The position numbers and the translations under genes are program-made. Of a stretch of 64,000 nt of DNA, positions 10,817 to 19,682 are shown piece by piece (within the stretch, counting starts at the first letter, position 1; each line of letters begins with the position of its first letter). Under the pieces are notes generated by a model. That model was not told where the DNA came from. It worked only from the letters and a program-made list of their open reading frames with translations, and ran no database searches. The DNA comes from Geodermatophilus sp. TF02-6. Its GTDB lineage: Bacteria; Actinomycetota; Actinomycetes; Mycobacteriales; Geodermatophilaceae. The stretch spans positions 186,001-250,000 of the forward strand of contig NZ_QOHF01000002.1 in the NCBI RefSeq assembly GCF_003319115.1, given 5' to 3'.

Positions 10817-11479
10817 GTGACGGCGGAGCCGGATGGCGAGCCCCCCGACCTCTCACCCCGGCAGCGGCTCTCCGCCGACGAACGCCGGTCGCAGATCGTC
10901 GCCGCGGCGCGCAGCGTCTTCGTGGAGCGCGGCCTCGCCGGCGCGCGGACCCGGGACATCGCCGCAGCGGCGGACGTCACCGAGGCGCTCGTCTACAAGC
11001 ACTTCCGGTCCAAGGAGGAGCTCTTCGAGGCCGCCGTCGTCACACCTCTCGAGGAGACCGTGGCGCGGATGGTGGAGCTCTCCGGGGCACCACCCCCGGA
11101 CTTCGACGAGACCGGGGAGGCGATGTACGAGCGGACGCGCCAGTACCTCACCGATCTCCTGCACGGCATGGAGGAGATGGCCCCTCTGCTCGGGGTGATG
11201 CTCTTCGGTGACGCACACACGGCCAGCGGCTACTTCAGCGAGCGAATAGCGCCCTTCCTCACGCAGGTCCGTCGAGTCGTCGAACTGAACCTGTCGTCGT
11301 GGCGGCACCGCGAGTTCGACGTCGACCTCGTCGTCCAGTCCGTGTTCGGGGCGGCGTGGTTCCACACGACCGTCGCGCGCCTCGGCGGCCGCCCCGTCGA
11401 TCACGAGGCCGTCGCCGACAGCATCACCCGGCTCGTCTTCGACGGACTGCGACTGCCCGAAGGCCCGGAGCCGCGCTAG
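10817..11479 (+). CDS. TetR-family transcriptional regulator
   Basis: Ligand-responsive repressor, 220 residues from GTG 10817. The TetR HTH lies at about 24-70 (RRSQIVAAARSVFVERG, then TRDIAAAADVTEALVYKHF). The C-terminal ligand domain is unremarkable. The start is uncertain: the frame is open back to ATG 10712, but that extra N-terminus is Arg/Thr-rich with no domain, so I prefer the later start although it lacks a strong ribosome site. Divergent from the hydrolase-BVMO pair and adjacent to a palindromic operator, so it most likely controls those genes. Confidence 0.85.
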   Translation: MTAEPDGEPPDLSPRQRLSADERRSQIVAAARSVFVERGLAGARTRDIAAAADVTEALVYKHFRSKEELFEAAVVTPLEETVARMVELSGAPPPDFDETGEAMYERTRQYLTDLLHGMEEMAPLLGVMLFGDAHTASGYFSERIAPFLTQVRRVVELNLSSWRHREFDVDLVVQSVFGAAWFHTTVARLGGRPVDHEAVADSITRLVFDGLRLPEGPEPR

Positions 11480-11576
11480 GTGGACGATCCCCTGCGGAGG
11501 CGGGGCGCCCACGTCACCCAGGCAGGGAGCACCGTCGGATCCGCAGCCCCCCACGCCACGCCATAGCCTCACTGTC

Positions 11577-12548
11577 ATGCGCGCTGTGCAGATCACCCGC
11601 TTCGGCGGCCCCGAGGTCCTCGACGTCGTCGACCTGCCCGATCCGGAGCCCGGCCCCGACCAGCAGCTGTTCGACGTCGCTGCTGCCGGCGTCAACTACG
11701 CCGACACCCACCAGATCGAGAACAGCTACCTGTCCCCGCAGCAGCTGCCGCTGGTCCCGGGCGCGGAGTTCGTCGGGACGCCGGCCGGCGGCGGACCGCG
11801 GGTGGTGGGCCTGCTCGACGGCGGCGGCTATGCCGAGAAGGTCGTGGCACATCCGCGGCTGACCTGGCAGGTGCCCGACGGCGTGAGCGACGAGCAGGCG
11901 CTGGCCGTCGTCCTTCAGGGGGCCACGGCCTGGCACCTGCTGCGCACCAGCGCCCACCTGGCCGCAGGTGAGTCGGTGGTGGTGGTCGCCGGCGCCGGCG
12001 GCGTGGGGTCGCTGGCTGTCCAGCTCGCGCGGCGGTGGGGCGCCGGCCGGGTGATCGCCACGGCCTCCAGCCCGGAGAAGCGGGCGTTGACCGAGGAGCT
12101 CGGCGCCGACGCCTCCCTCGACCCCGCCCTGGCCGACGACGACCCGAAGGCCTTCACCGCCGCGCTGCGCGAGGCCAACGGCGGCCAGCCGGTCGACGTC
12201 GTCCTGGAGATGACCGGCGGCAACGTGTTCGCCGGCGCACTGTCGGCGCTGGCCCCGTTCGGCCGGCTGGTCACCTACGGGATGGCGGCGCGCCAGGAGA
12301 CCCGCCCGGTCGCGCCCGGCGCGCTTCTGCAGAGGAGCCGTGCGGTCATCGGGTTCTGGCTGGCGCACTGCATGGCCCGGCCGGAGATGATGGATGACGC
12401 GATGAGCGAGCTGCTGCCGCTGGTCGCCGAGGGCGCGCTGGGGCCGATCGCCGGGGGGCGCTATCCGCTGAGCGCCGTCCGTGAGGCCCACCAGGACCTG
12501 CTGGCCCGCCGCACCACCGGCAAGCTCTCCCTCGACCCCTCCCGCTGA
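11577..12548 (+). CDS. Zinc-independent MDR quinone oxidoreductase-like protein
   Basis: NADPH-dependent oxidoreductase of the medium-chain dehydrogenase/reductase superfamily, 323 residues, starting MRAVQITRFGGPEVLD, typical of quinone oxidoreductases (Qor). The N-terminal GroES-like domain includes the AAGVNYADTHQ segment; the Rossmann motif AGAGGVGSLAVQLA lies near 138-151. No catalytic or structural zinc cysteines are seen. It follows tetR by 97 nt on the same strand and closes the accessory island. Substrate unknown; it could act on quinones or enones. It is convergent with the VWA gene, with a hairpin between them. Confidence 0.88.
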   Translation: MRAVQITRFGGPEVLDVVDLPDPEPGPDQQLFDVAAAGVNYADTHQIENSYLSPQQLPLVPGAEFVGTPAGGGPRVVGLLDGGGYAEKVVAHPRLTWQVPDGVSDEQALAVVLQGATAWHLLRTSAHLAAGESVVVVAGAGGVGSLAVQLARRWGAGRVIATASSPEKRALTEELGADASLDPALADDDPKAFTAALREANGGQPVDVVLEMTGGNVFAGALSALAPFGRLVTYGMAARQETRPVAPGALLQRSRAVIGFWLAHCMARPEMMDDAMSELLPLVAEGALGPIAGGRYPLSAVREAHQDLLARRTTGKLSLDPSR

Positions 12549-12641
12549 CGGAGGGGGATGTCGCGCCGAGTGGGCCCTGGAGGGGTCCGCAGGCGCGACG
12601 CAGCGGCTCCACGCGACGGGGGACGGCACCCTGGCCGCGGT

Positions 12642-12659
12642 GTCGCCCGGTAGGGCGAC
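12642..12659 (-). terminator. Hairpin type C, copy 1 (3' of VWA gene)
   Basis: Read on the minus strand: GTCGCCC-TACC-GGGCGAC, a perfect 7-bp stem, preceded by TGACACC (the VWA stop) and followed by ACCGCGGCC. Two other copies occur at 32027 and 46884, each at a gene 3' end in the gene's sense. Here the stem carries C-G where the others carry T-A, so pairing is kept. Confidence 0.7.
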
Positions 12660-12663
12660 GGTG

Positions 12664-13620
12664 TCACAGGAGGCGGTTGGTCCAGATCAGGCTGAGGACG
12701 ACGCCGATCAGCGCGACGAGCACGCCGCCGCGGACGAACCAGTAGCTGACGTCGCGGGGCTCGGTGGTGTAGCCGATCTGGCTGCCGAGGTCCTGGTAGA
12801 CCTGCTCGAGCTCCGCGGCGCTGGCCGCCTCGCTGTAGCTGCCGCCGGTGTCGTCGGCGATCTGCTCGAGCGTGGCGCGGTCCACCGGCACCGGCACCCG
12901 CTCCCCGTCGAGGTCGAGGGTGCCGTAGTCGGTGCCGAAGGCGATGGTCGAGACCGGGACGCCGGCAGCGACCGCGGCCTCGACCGCCTGGGTGTCGGGG
13001 CGGCCGACGGTGTTGTAGCCGTCGGAGAGCAACACGATCCGGGCCGGTGGCAGCTCCTCGGTGCCGGTGTCGATCGAGGACTGGAAGTTCTCGATGGCGG
13101 TGAGCGAGGTGAAGACCGCCTCGCCGATCGCCGTCGACTCGGCCAGGTCGAGGTTGTCGATGGCGTTGCGCACCTGACCGCGGTCGGTGGTCGGCGTGAC
13201 CAGCGTGCTCGCGGTGCCGGCGAAGGACACCAGCCCGAGGTTGATCCGCGCGGGCAGGACGTCGACGAACTCCTTGGCCGCCTTCTGCATCGCCTGGAAC
13301 CGGCTGGGCTCGATGTCGGTGGCCTGCATCGACAGCGAGACGTCGACGGCCATGACCACCGTGGCCCGCTCCCGCGGCACCCGGACCTCGGTGCTCGGCA
13401 CCGCCAGGGACACCACGAGCGCGGCCAGTCCGAGGGCGACCAGGCCGAACGCCAGGTGCCGCCGCCACCCCGGCCGCCTGGGCACCAGCGTGCCGAGCAG
13501 CGCGACGTTGGTGAAGCGGGCCGCATAGGCCCTGCGGCGCAGCTGGAGCACGACGTAGAGCGCCACCAGCGCCGCGACGGCGAGCAGGGCGAGCAGCCAC
13601 AGCGGGGCCTGGAAGGTCAT
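12664..13620 (-). CDS. VWA-domain membrane protein (Rv1481-like)
   Basis: Membrane-anchored von Willebrand A protein, 318 residues. Hydrophobic segments at about 6-26, 55-75 and 296-313 place the VWA domain between helices 2 and 3, presumably outside the membrane. The metal-binding MIDAS motif DVSLS is at 93-97, with TDR and the later DGYNT also present. It is the last gene of moxR-DUF58-VWA, a set in which a MoxR AAA+ ATPase is thought to act as chaperone for VWA proteins, often in envelope stress or maturation. ATG 13620 overlaps the stop of a 20-codon leader frame (see 13616-13714). Confidence 0.9.
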   Translation of the reverse strand: MTFQAPLWLLALLAVAALVALYVVLQLRRRAYAARFTNVALLGTLVPRRPGWRRHLAFGLVALGLAALVVSLAVPSTEVRVPRERATVVMAVDVSLSMQATDIEPSRFQAMQKAAKEFVDVLPARINLGLVSFAGTASTLVTPTTDRGQVRNAIDNLDLAESTAIGEAVFTSLTAIENFQSSIDTGTEELPPARIVLLSDGYNTVGRPDTQAVEAAVAAGVPVSTIAFGTDYGTLDLDGERVPVPVDRATLEQIADDTGGSYSEAASAAELEQVYQDLGSQIGYTTEPRDVSYWFVRGGVLVALIGVVLSLIWTNRLL

Positions 13621-13714
13621 CGCGACGCCCCTCCGGAGCCCGCGCGTCGGCGGTCACGAGGTCTGAACCGACACGTCATCGCGACGCCCCTCCGGAGCCC
13701 GCGCGTCGGCGGTC
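13616..13714 (-). repeat. 40-bp duplication (period 59) joining DUF58 and VWA genes, with a 20-codon frame
   Basis: 13616-13655 and 13675-13714 are identical over 40 bp. The segment encodes the last residues of the DUF58 protein, GGAGGGG as ribosome site, and an ATGA stop-start overlap. As a result the DUF58 stop (13678-13676) overlaps an ATG (13679) that opens a 20-codon frame, MTCRFRPRDRRRAGSGGASR, whose stop (13619-13617) again overlaps the VWA ATG. The ancestral arrangement was probably a direct 4-nt overlap between the two genes. Confidence 0.85.
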
Positions 13715-14704
13715 GGCGACGAAACGGACCACGTCCATCAGCCAGTCGCGGTCCGTGCGCAGCTGCAGGTGACCGGCGCCGGCCCGGCGCAGCGCGGCGG
13801 CGATCTCCTGCCGCTGGGCCGCGGCGCCGGCGGCGAAGCGGGCGCGGAACTCCGCGTCGCCGGTGGGCACCTCGAGGGTCTGACCGCTCTCCGGGTCGAC
13901 GACGGTGAGCAGGCCGACGTCGGGCAGCTCCAGCTCGCGGGGGTCGACCACCTCGACGGCGAGCAGCTCGTGCCGCGCGGACAGGCCGCGCAGCGGGCGC
14001 TCCCAGTCGGCGGAGCCCCGCGCGTCGGAACCCAGGAAGTCCGAGACGACGACCACCAGCCCGCGGCGGCGCGGCGGGCGGCGCAGCGACTCCAGCGCGG
14101 CGGCGAGGTCGCCGCGGCGCCCGCCCGAGGCCCGCGGGGTGGCGACGACGGCGCGCAGCAGCCGGTCGGCGGCCAGCCGTCCGGCCGCGGCCGGGTAGCG
14201 GTCGACCCGCTCGCCGGTGGTGACGACGGCGCCCAGCCGGTTGCCCCCGCGCACGGTGAGGTGACTGACCGCGGCCAGGCCGGCGATGGCCAGGTCGCGC
14301 TTGGTGCAGGTGGCGGTGCCGAAGTCCAGGCTGGCGGAGAGGTCGACCACCGCCCAGGTCTCCAGCTCGCGGTCGGCGATCGTCTCGCGGACGTGCGGGA
14401 CCTGGGTGCGGGCGGTCACCGGCCAGTCCATCCGCCGGACGTCGTCCCCCGGGTGGTAGGTGCGCGAGTCGCCGGCCTCGGTGCCCGAACCGGGGACCAG
14501 CCCCAGGTGGTCGCCCTGCAGCAGGCCGTCGAGCCGGCGCCGGACGGTGAGCTCCAGCCGCTGGAACAGGACGTCGGCCGGGCCCTCGGCGAAGTGCGGC
14601 GGCGTGCCCTCACCGGGTGCGGGGGCGATCCCCGAGCCGGGGGTGGGCGCGGGCCCGGCCGGCGGCGGCAGCGCAGCGCCGGCGGAGCGGCGAGGGAGCC
14701 TCAC
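13676..14704 (-). CDS. DUF58 domain protein
   Basis: DUF58 protein of 342 residues, regular companion of MoxR ATPases (Rv1480 position). GTG 14704 overlaps the moxR stop in a GTGA. The first ~40 residues are Pro/Ala/Gly-rich. The DUF58 signature SRTYHPGDDVRRMDWPVTAR with following HVRE is clear, and a degenerate VWA-like segment ETWAVVDLSASLDFG follows. The C-terminal VVVVSDFLG fits the family. No membrane helix. Likely works with MoxR and the VWA protein in one complex; exact function unknown. Confidence 0.9.
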   Translation of the reverse strand: MRLPRRSAGAALPPPAGPAPTPGSGIAPAPGEGTPPHFAEGPADVLFQRLELTVRRRLDGLLQGDHLGLVPGSGTEAGDSRTYHPGDDVRRMDWPVTARTQVPHVRETIADRELETWAVVDLSASLDFGTATCTKRDLAIAGLAAVSHLTVRGGNRLGAVVTTGERVDRYPAAAGRLAADRLLRAVVATPRASGGRRGDLAAALESLRRPPRRRGLVVVVSDFLGSDARGSADWERPLRGLSARHELLAVEVVDPRELELPDVGLLTVVDPESGQTLEVPTGDAEFRARFAAGAAAQRQEIAAALRRAGAGHLQLRTDRDWLMDVVRFVADRRRAGSGGASR

Positions 14705-15981
14705 GCCGACGTCGACCCGCGGGGCCAGCCGTTCGGGGAGGAACCCGGCTGCGCGGTGGCGCCGGGCGGGACCTGCGCCGTGCCGGGCTGGGCCGGCGGC
14801 ACGGTCCCGGGCGGCACGGGGCCGTGCTGGCCGGCGACGCCGAACGGCGTGGCGGGCGGCCCGAACTGCGGTGGGGCAGACGGGGTGGACGGGAGCGGGA
14901 CGGCCGGCCCACCGGGGTTGCCGGGACCGGAGCCGCCGGCCCGCTGACGGGGGGCGACCTGCGGCAGCGGCACCGTCTGCAGGATCCGCTTGACCACGTG
15001 GTCGGCCGGCACGCCGTCGGCCAGCGCGTCGTAGGAGAGCACCAGCCGGTGGCGCAGCACGTCGGCGGTGACGTCGAGGACGTCCTGCGGCAGCACGTAG
15101 TCCCGCCCGCGCAGCAGCGCCAGCGCCCGGCTGGCGGCGATCAGCCCGAGGGAGGCGCGCGGGCTGGCGCCGTAGGAGACCCATGCGGCGACGTCGTCCA
15201 TGCCGTGCTCCCGCGGGGCGCGGGTGGCCACCACCAGCCGGACGACGTAGTCGACCAGCGCGTGGTGGACGAACACCCGGGAGGCGGTGTGCTGCATGCG
15301 GAGGAGGTCCTCTGCCCCGAGCACGGTCTCGGCGACCGGCGGCTCCGAACCCATCCGGTAGATGATCTCCCGCTCCTCCTCCGGGCTCGGGTAGTCGACG
15401 AGCACCTTCATGAGGAAGCGGTCGCGCTGGGCCTCGGGCAGCGGGTAGACGCCCTCGGACTCGATCGGGTTCTGCGTGGCCAGCACGAGGAACGGGTCGG
15501 GCAGCGGGTGGGTCACCCCGCCGATGGAGACCTGGCGCTCGGCCATGACCTCCAGCAGCGCCGACTGCACCTTGGCCGGCGCGCGGTTGATCTCGTCGGT
15601 GAGGACGAAGTTGGCGAAGACCGGGCCGAGCTCGGTGTCGAAGGTGTCCTGCCCGGCCTTGTAGATGCGGGTGCCGATGATGTCGGCCGGCACCAGGTCG
15701 GGGGTGAACTGCAGGCGGGCGAAGCTGCCGCCGACCACCGTGGCCAGGGTCTCCACCGCCAGGGTCTTGGCCACGCCGGGCACGCCCTCGAGCAGCACGT
15801 GCCCGCGCGCCAGGAGCGACACCAGCATGCGCTCCACGAGCCGGTCCTGGCCGACGATCACCCGCTTGATCTCGAACAGCACCCGCTCCAGCCGGGCGGC
15901 GTCGACCGACGGCGGCACCGGCTGCCCGGTGGCCGGCGACCCGGCGGTCTGCTCGAGGGGGGTGCTGGCGGCGCTGCTCAC
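14701..15981 (-). CDS. MoxR-family AAA+ ATPase
   Basis: AAA+ ATPase of the MoxR class, putative chaperone for VWA proteins, 426 residues. Walker A GVPGVAKT at 66-73, Walker B VLTDE at 126-130 followed by INRAPAKVQSALLE, and sensor TQNPIE. The ATPase body ends near residue 320; the last ~100 residues are a Pro/Gly/Ala/Gln-rich tail of low complexity, unlike the compact family norm of ~320-350 residues. First gene of the moxR-DUF58-VWA operon (Rv1479-1481 order). 265 nt upstream separate it from the NlpC/P60 gene. Confidence 0.93.
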   Translation of the reverse strand: MSSAASTPLEQTAGSPATGQPVPPSVDAARLERVLFEIKRVIVGQDRLVERMLVSLLARGHVLLEGVPGVAKTLAVETLATVVGGSFARLQFTPDLVPADIIGTRIYKAGQDTFDTELGPVFANFVLTDEINRAPAKVQSALLEVMAERQVSIGGVTHPLPDPFLVLATQNPIESEGVYPLPEAQRDRFLMKVLVDYPSPEEEREIIYRMGSEPPVAETVLGAEDLLRMQHTASRVFVHHALVDYVVRLVVATRAPREHGMDDVAAWVSYGASPRASLGLIAASRALALLRGRDYVLPQDVLDVTADVLRHRLVLSYDALADGVPADHVVKRILQTVPLPQVAPRQRAGGSGPGNPGGPAVPLPSTPSAPPQFGPPATPFGVAGQHGPVPPGTVPPAQPGTAQVPPGATAQPGSSPNGWPRGSTSA

Positions 15982-16220
15982 GGGGCTCCCTGGTCGTGCC
16001 GGTCCGCGGACCCGCGTCCCTGAGAGGTCGCGGGGCCGGCGACGGGCAGCGTGCCCGTCCTGCGCGCCAGTCTCCTACACGTTCCAGGCGGCAGCCGGGC
16101 GCGCTCCCGGGTCAGCCGAGCCGGGCGCACGGCGCGTGCACACCCCTGCCCGCGGCTGCGCGTGACTGCTAGCCTCCCTCCTGCGTCGGGCAGCTCCCCC
16201 CGTGGCTGCCCGACGCCCTT

Positions 16221-16258
16221 CCCCTCGTCAGGCCGTGGGCCCCTCGTCAGGCCGTGGG
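16221..16258. repeat. 19-bp tandem duplication across the NlpC/P60 stop codon
   Basis: CCCCTCGTCAGGCCGTGGG is present twice head to tail (16221-16239, 16240-16258). The right copy contains the TGA of the hydrolase gene; the left copy repeats it downstream. The remainder of the 265-nt gap up to the moxR start shows nothing recognisable. Confidence 0.85.
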
Positions 16259-17578
16259 CCGGACGGCGCCGAAGTAGTCGCTGCCGAACCACATCGACGA
16301 GATCCGCACCACGTCGCCGCTCTGCGGAGCCTGGACCACCCGGCCGTTGCCGATGTAGAGCGCCACGTGGTAGATCGACGTGTAGTCCGAGCCCGACGCC
16401 CAGAACACCAGGTCACCGGGCTGCAGGTCGGCCGCCGCCACCTTGGGCAGGACGGCGAACTGCGCTCGGGCGTTGCGGGGGAGGAGGAAGCCGGCCTGGG
16501 CGTAGGCGTACTGGACCAGTCCGCTGCAGTCGAAGCCGACCACGCCGGCGTCCGGGTCGATGCCGGAGCTCGGGCCTCGGGCGCCGCCGCCGCCCCAGGA
16601 GTACGGGGTGCCGACGTAGTGCTCGGCCGCGGCGATCGCGGTGTCCACGGCGGAGCCGGAGGCGGGGCCGGCCGTGGTGCGGGTGACCGTGGACGGGCCC
16701 GCGGAGTCGGAGGACGACGGGTGCGACGTCGAATCCGACGAGGAGCCCGCGGAGGACGACGGGCGGGCGCTGCTCGAGGCCGCTGCGGCGGCCGCCGCGG
16801 CGGCCGCGTCCGCCTGGGCCGCGCGGGCGGCGGCCTGCTGCTCGCCGAGCAGCTCGACCAGCTGGGCGTGGGCGGCGTCGGCCTGGGCCTGCAGGTCGGC
16901 CTGCTGCGCGGCCAGGTCGGCGGCCTCGGCGCGCGCCCGGCGCTCGGCGGTCTGCGCGACGGCCAGGGCCGCGGCGGCCTGCTGCTGCAGCACGTCGGCC
17001 TGCTGCAGCGAGTTCCGCGCGGTGTCGGCGGCGGTGGCGGCCTCCCGCGCGGCCGCGGTGAACCGGTCGACCTCGTCGCTGCGCTCCGCGCCGGCGGCGT
17101 CCAGCAGCGCCACCCGCTCGAGCAGCTCGGCCGGGCCGTCGGCGCTGAGCAGGGCGGCGGCACCGGGATAGGTGCTCCCGTCCTCGTAGCTGCGCCGGGC
17201 GAAGGCGACGAGCTGGTCCCGGGCGGCCTGCTCGGCGACGGCGGCCCGGGCGGCGGCGACCTGCGCGTCCTGCGCGGTGGACCGGGCGGCCTGCAGGGCG
17301 GCCTGCTCGGCCTGGTAGCCGTCGAGGGCGATGGCGGCGCGGGCCTGCACCTCGGAGACGGTGGCCTGGGCGGTGGCCAGCCGGGTCCTGGTCTGCTCCA
17401 GCTGCACGGCGGCGGCGTCGGCGGCGGCCTGCGCCGAGGCGATCCGGGTGTCGCTGGGACCTCCGGGTGCGGCCGACGCCGACCCGGCCGTCGCACCCAC
17501 GGCCACCGCCGTCGCCAGAGCGATGCCGACCGCCGTCCCCAGGACCCGTCCCGGGGTCGTGCGCCCGCTGGAGAGCAC
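16247..17578 (-). CDS. Secreted NlpC/P60 peptidoglycan endopeptidase (RipA-like)
   Basis: Secreted cysteine peptidase cutting peptide stems of peptidoglycan, 443 residues. GTG 17578 is preferred (AAGAGG 7 nt upstream); a TTG at 17581 is also possible. Signal peptide about 1-37 ending ASAAP. A long Ala/Gln-rich coiled coil covers about 42-265, a Ser-rich linker 266-310, and the NlpC/P60 domain about 315-443. Catalytic Cys is near 351 in FDCSGL and His near 404 in YHVALYIG. This is the RipA architecture, and it sits beside moxR as ripA/ripB do in mycobacteria. The coiled coil may act as a regulatory arm. Confidence 0.92.
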   Translation of the reverse strand: MLSSGRTTPGRVLGTAVGIALATAVAVGATAGSASAAPGGPSDTRIASAQAAADAAAVQLEQTRTRLATAQATVSEVQARAAIALDGYQAEQAALQAARSTAQDAQVAAARAAVAEQAARDQLVAFARRSYEDGSTYPGAAALLSADGPAELLERVALLDAAGAERSDEVDRFTAAAREAATAADTARNSLQQADVLQQQAAAALAVAQTAERRARAEAADLAAQQADLQAQADAAHAQLVELLGEQQAAARAAQADAAAAAAAAAASSSARPSSSAGSSSDSTSHPSSSDSAGPSTVTRTTAGPASGSAVDTAIAAAEHYVGTPYSWGGGGARGPSSGIDPDAGVVGFDCSGLVQYAYAQAGFLLPRNARAQFAVLPKVAAADLQPGDLVFWASGSDYTSIYHVALYIGNGRVVQAPQSGDVVRISSMWFGSDYFGAVRPTA

Positions 17579-17621
17579 CAACCGACCTCTTCCGTCGCCG
17601 GACCACCACGGTGCGCCGCGC

Positions 17622-19157
17622 TCAGTTGACCTGGCGCTCCGAGTCCGTCCAGAACGCCTCGCGCAGCTTGAACTTCTGGATCTTGCCGGTCGCGGTCCGA
17701 GCCAGGGCGTCCCGGAACTCGACCCGCTTGGGGGCCTTGTACCCGGCGATGCGGGCCTTGCAGTGGGCGATGATCTCCTCCGCCGTCGCCGACCGGCCCT
17801 CGGCGAGGACGACGATCGCGGTGACCATCTCGCCCCACTTGTCGTCGGGGACGCCGATGACCGCGACCTCCGCGACCGCGGGGTGGCTGAAGACGGCGTC
17901 CTCCACCTCGATCGACGAGACGTTCTCGCCGCCGGTGATGATCACGTCCTTCTTGCGGTCGGAGATGGTGAGGTAGCCGCCGTCGTCGATCGAGCCGCCG
18001 TCGCCGGTGTGGAACCAGCCGCCCTCGAGCGCCTCGGCCGTGGCGTCCGGGTTCTGCCAGTAGCCGTCGAGCACGGTGTTGCTGCGCGCCAGCACCTCGC
18101 CGGTCTCGCTCACCTGCAGGCGGGTGCCCAGCGACGGTACCCCGGCCCGGGACAGCCGCCGGGCCCGCTCCTCGGGGTCGAGGTCGTCGTACTCGGCGCG
18201 GGGGCGGTTGATGGTGAGCAGGGGCGCGGTCTCGGTGAGGCCGTAGATCTGGTTGAACTGCCAGCCGAGCTCGGCCTCGACGCGGGCGATCATCCGCGAC
18301 GGCGGCGGGGCTCCGGCGACCACGATCCGCACGCGGTCGCGCCCGGGGATCTCGCCGTCCCACTCGGCCGCGGCGTCCAGGACGGCGTTCCACACCGCCG
18401 GCGCGCCGCACATCAGGGTCACGCCGTGCCGCTCGACCCGGCGCAGGATCTCCGCGCCGTCGACCTTGCGCAGCACGACGTGCCGGCCGCCCAGGCCCGT
18501 GACCGTGTACGGCATCCCCCAGCCGTTGCAGTGGAACATCGGCAGCGTGTGCATCAGGACGTCGCGGTCGCCGACCTGCACGTGCATGCCGAAGGTCACC
18601 GCGTTGACCCAGATGTTGCGGTGGGTCATCTGCACGCCCTTGGGCCGGGCCGTGGTCCCGCTGGTGTAGTTGATCGTCGCGGTGGCGTCCTCGTCGGGCT
18701 GCGACCAGGGCGCCGGCTCGGTGTCGAAGCGCAGCAGCTGCTCGTACTCCTCGCCGGTGCCGAGGCGGTGCTCGGCGTCGACCCCCTTGAGCGCGGCCTC
18801 CAGCTCCGGGTCGACCAGCAGCACCCGGGCGCCGCTGTGGCCGACGATGTAGCTGACCTCCTCCGGCTGCAACCGGAAGTTGACCGGGACCACGACCCGC
18901 CCCGACGACGGCAGCGCCAGCAGGCACTCCAGCAGCCGGGCGGAGTTGTGGCTGACGACCGCCACCCGCTCGCCCTCACCCACGCCGAGCGCGTCGAGAC
19001 CGGCCTGCAGCGCCCGGCCGCGGCGGGCCACCTCGCCGTAGGTCAGCTCGCCGAGCGACGGTGCGGGCTGGTCGGGCTCGTCCACGATGCCGACCCGGTC
19101 GCCGTAGACCAGCTCGGCCCGGTCGAGGAAGTCACGGGTGGTCAAGGGCACGCGCAT
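17622..19157 (-). CDS. Fatty-acid-CoA ligase family protein (AMP-forming)
   Basis: Adenylate-forming acyl-CoA synthetase of 511 residues, AlkK/medium- to long-chain type. ATG 19157 is preceded by GGGAG. P-loop YTSGTTARPKG at 164-174; motif YGLTETAPLL; hinge DRKKDVIITGGENVSSIE; catalytic K492 in ATGKIQK. It lies 43 nt upstream of the NlpC/P60 gene on the same strand but is functionally unrelated. It has no counterpart in the M. tuberculosis order, so it is an accessory insertion. Substrate not predictable. Confidence 0.9.
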   Translation of the reverse strand: MRVPLTTRDFLDRAELVYGDRVGIVDEPDQPAPSLGELTYGEVARRGRALQAGLDALGVGEGERVAVVSHNSARLLECLLALPSSGRVVVPVNFRLQPEEVSYIVGHSGARVLLVDPELEAALKGVDAEHRLGTGEEYEQLLRFDTEPAPWSQPDEDATATINYTSGTTARPKGVQMTHRNIWVNAVTFGMHVQVGDRDVLMHTLPMFHCNGWGMPYTVTGLGGRHVVLRKVDGAEILRRVERHGVTLMCGAPAVWNAVLDAAAEWDGEIPGRDRVRIVVAGAPPPSRMIARVEAELGWQFNQIYGLTETAPLLTINRPRAEYDDLDPEERARRLSRAGVPSLGTRLQVSETGEVLARSNTVLDGYWQNPDATAEALEGGWFHTGDGGSIDDGGYLTISDRKKDVIITGGENVSSIEVEDAVFSHPAVAEVAVIGVPDDKWGEMVTAIVVLAEGRSATAEEIIAHCKARIAGYKAPKRVEFRDALARTATGKIQKFKLREAFWTDSERQVN

Positions 19158-19259
19158 GCCGGCTCCCGGGTCCCAGGGCTGCCGTGGTGGTCAGCCGCTC
19201 GACGTGGTGGCCGTCACGCTAGCGCCGCACCTGCGCGCGGCGAGCCGAGCCCTCCGCGA

Positions 19260-19682
19260 TCAGGCGAGCACGAGCCAGAGCGCGGCCGCGGTGCCCGCGG
19301 TCGCCGCGACCGCCCGGACGGTGTCGACGCGCAGCAGCCGGCGGAGGGCGGCGTCGTCCCACCCCGCCCCGAGCCTGCGGTGCAGCGGGACGGCGAGCAG
19401 CCCGGTGACCACCAGCACCACCGCCAGGCAGGCCGCGCCGACGAGGACCGGCGCCAGCGGCGTCCCGGCCGGCCGGGCGGTCAGCAGCCACAGCGTGGTG
19501 ACGCCCTGGCCGGCGAACAGCGGGCCGACCACCCGGACGACCAGCTGCTGGTGGCGGCGCTCGTAGCGGGGGAAGGCGTCGGGCGGAACCAGCGTGAACT
19601 GCGGGTAGACCAGCGCGCGCACCGTCCACTGGAAGCCGGCGTAGGCCGCGGTGAGCGCCAGGTGGACGACCAGCAGCGTCAC
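19260..19682 (-). CDS. Small integral membrane protein, unknown
   Basis: 140 residues with four hydrophobic segments (about 1-20, 50-66, 78-96 and 122-139) separated by Arg-rich loops. I do not recognise a family. GTG 19682 overlaps the stop of the preceding gene in GTGA, making it the third gene of a sirtuin-unknown-membrane protein unit. The shared operon suggests co-expression but gives no function. Confidence 0.7.
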   Translation of the reverse strand: MTLLVVHLALTAAYAGFQWTVRALVYPQFTLVPPDAFPRYERRHQQLVVRVVGPLFAGQGVTTLWLLTARPAGTPLAPVLVGAACLAVVLVVTGLLAVPLHRRLGAGWDDAALRRLLRVDTVRAVAATAGTAAALWLVLA

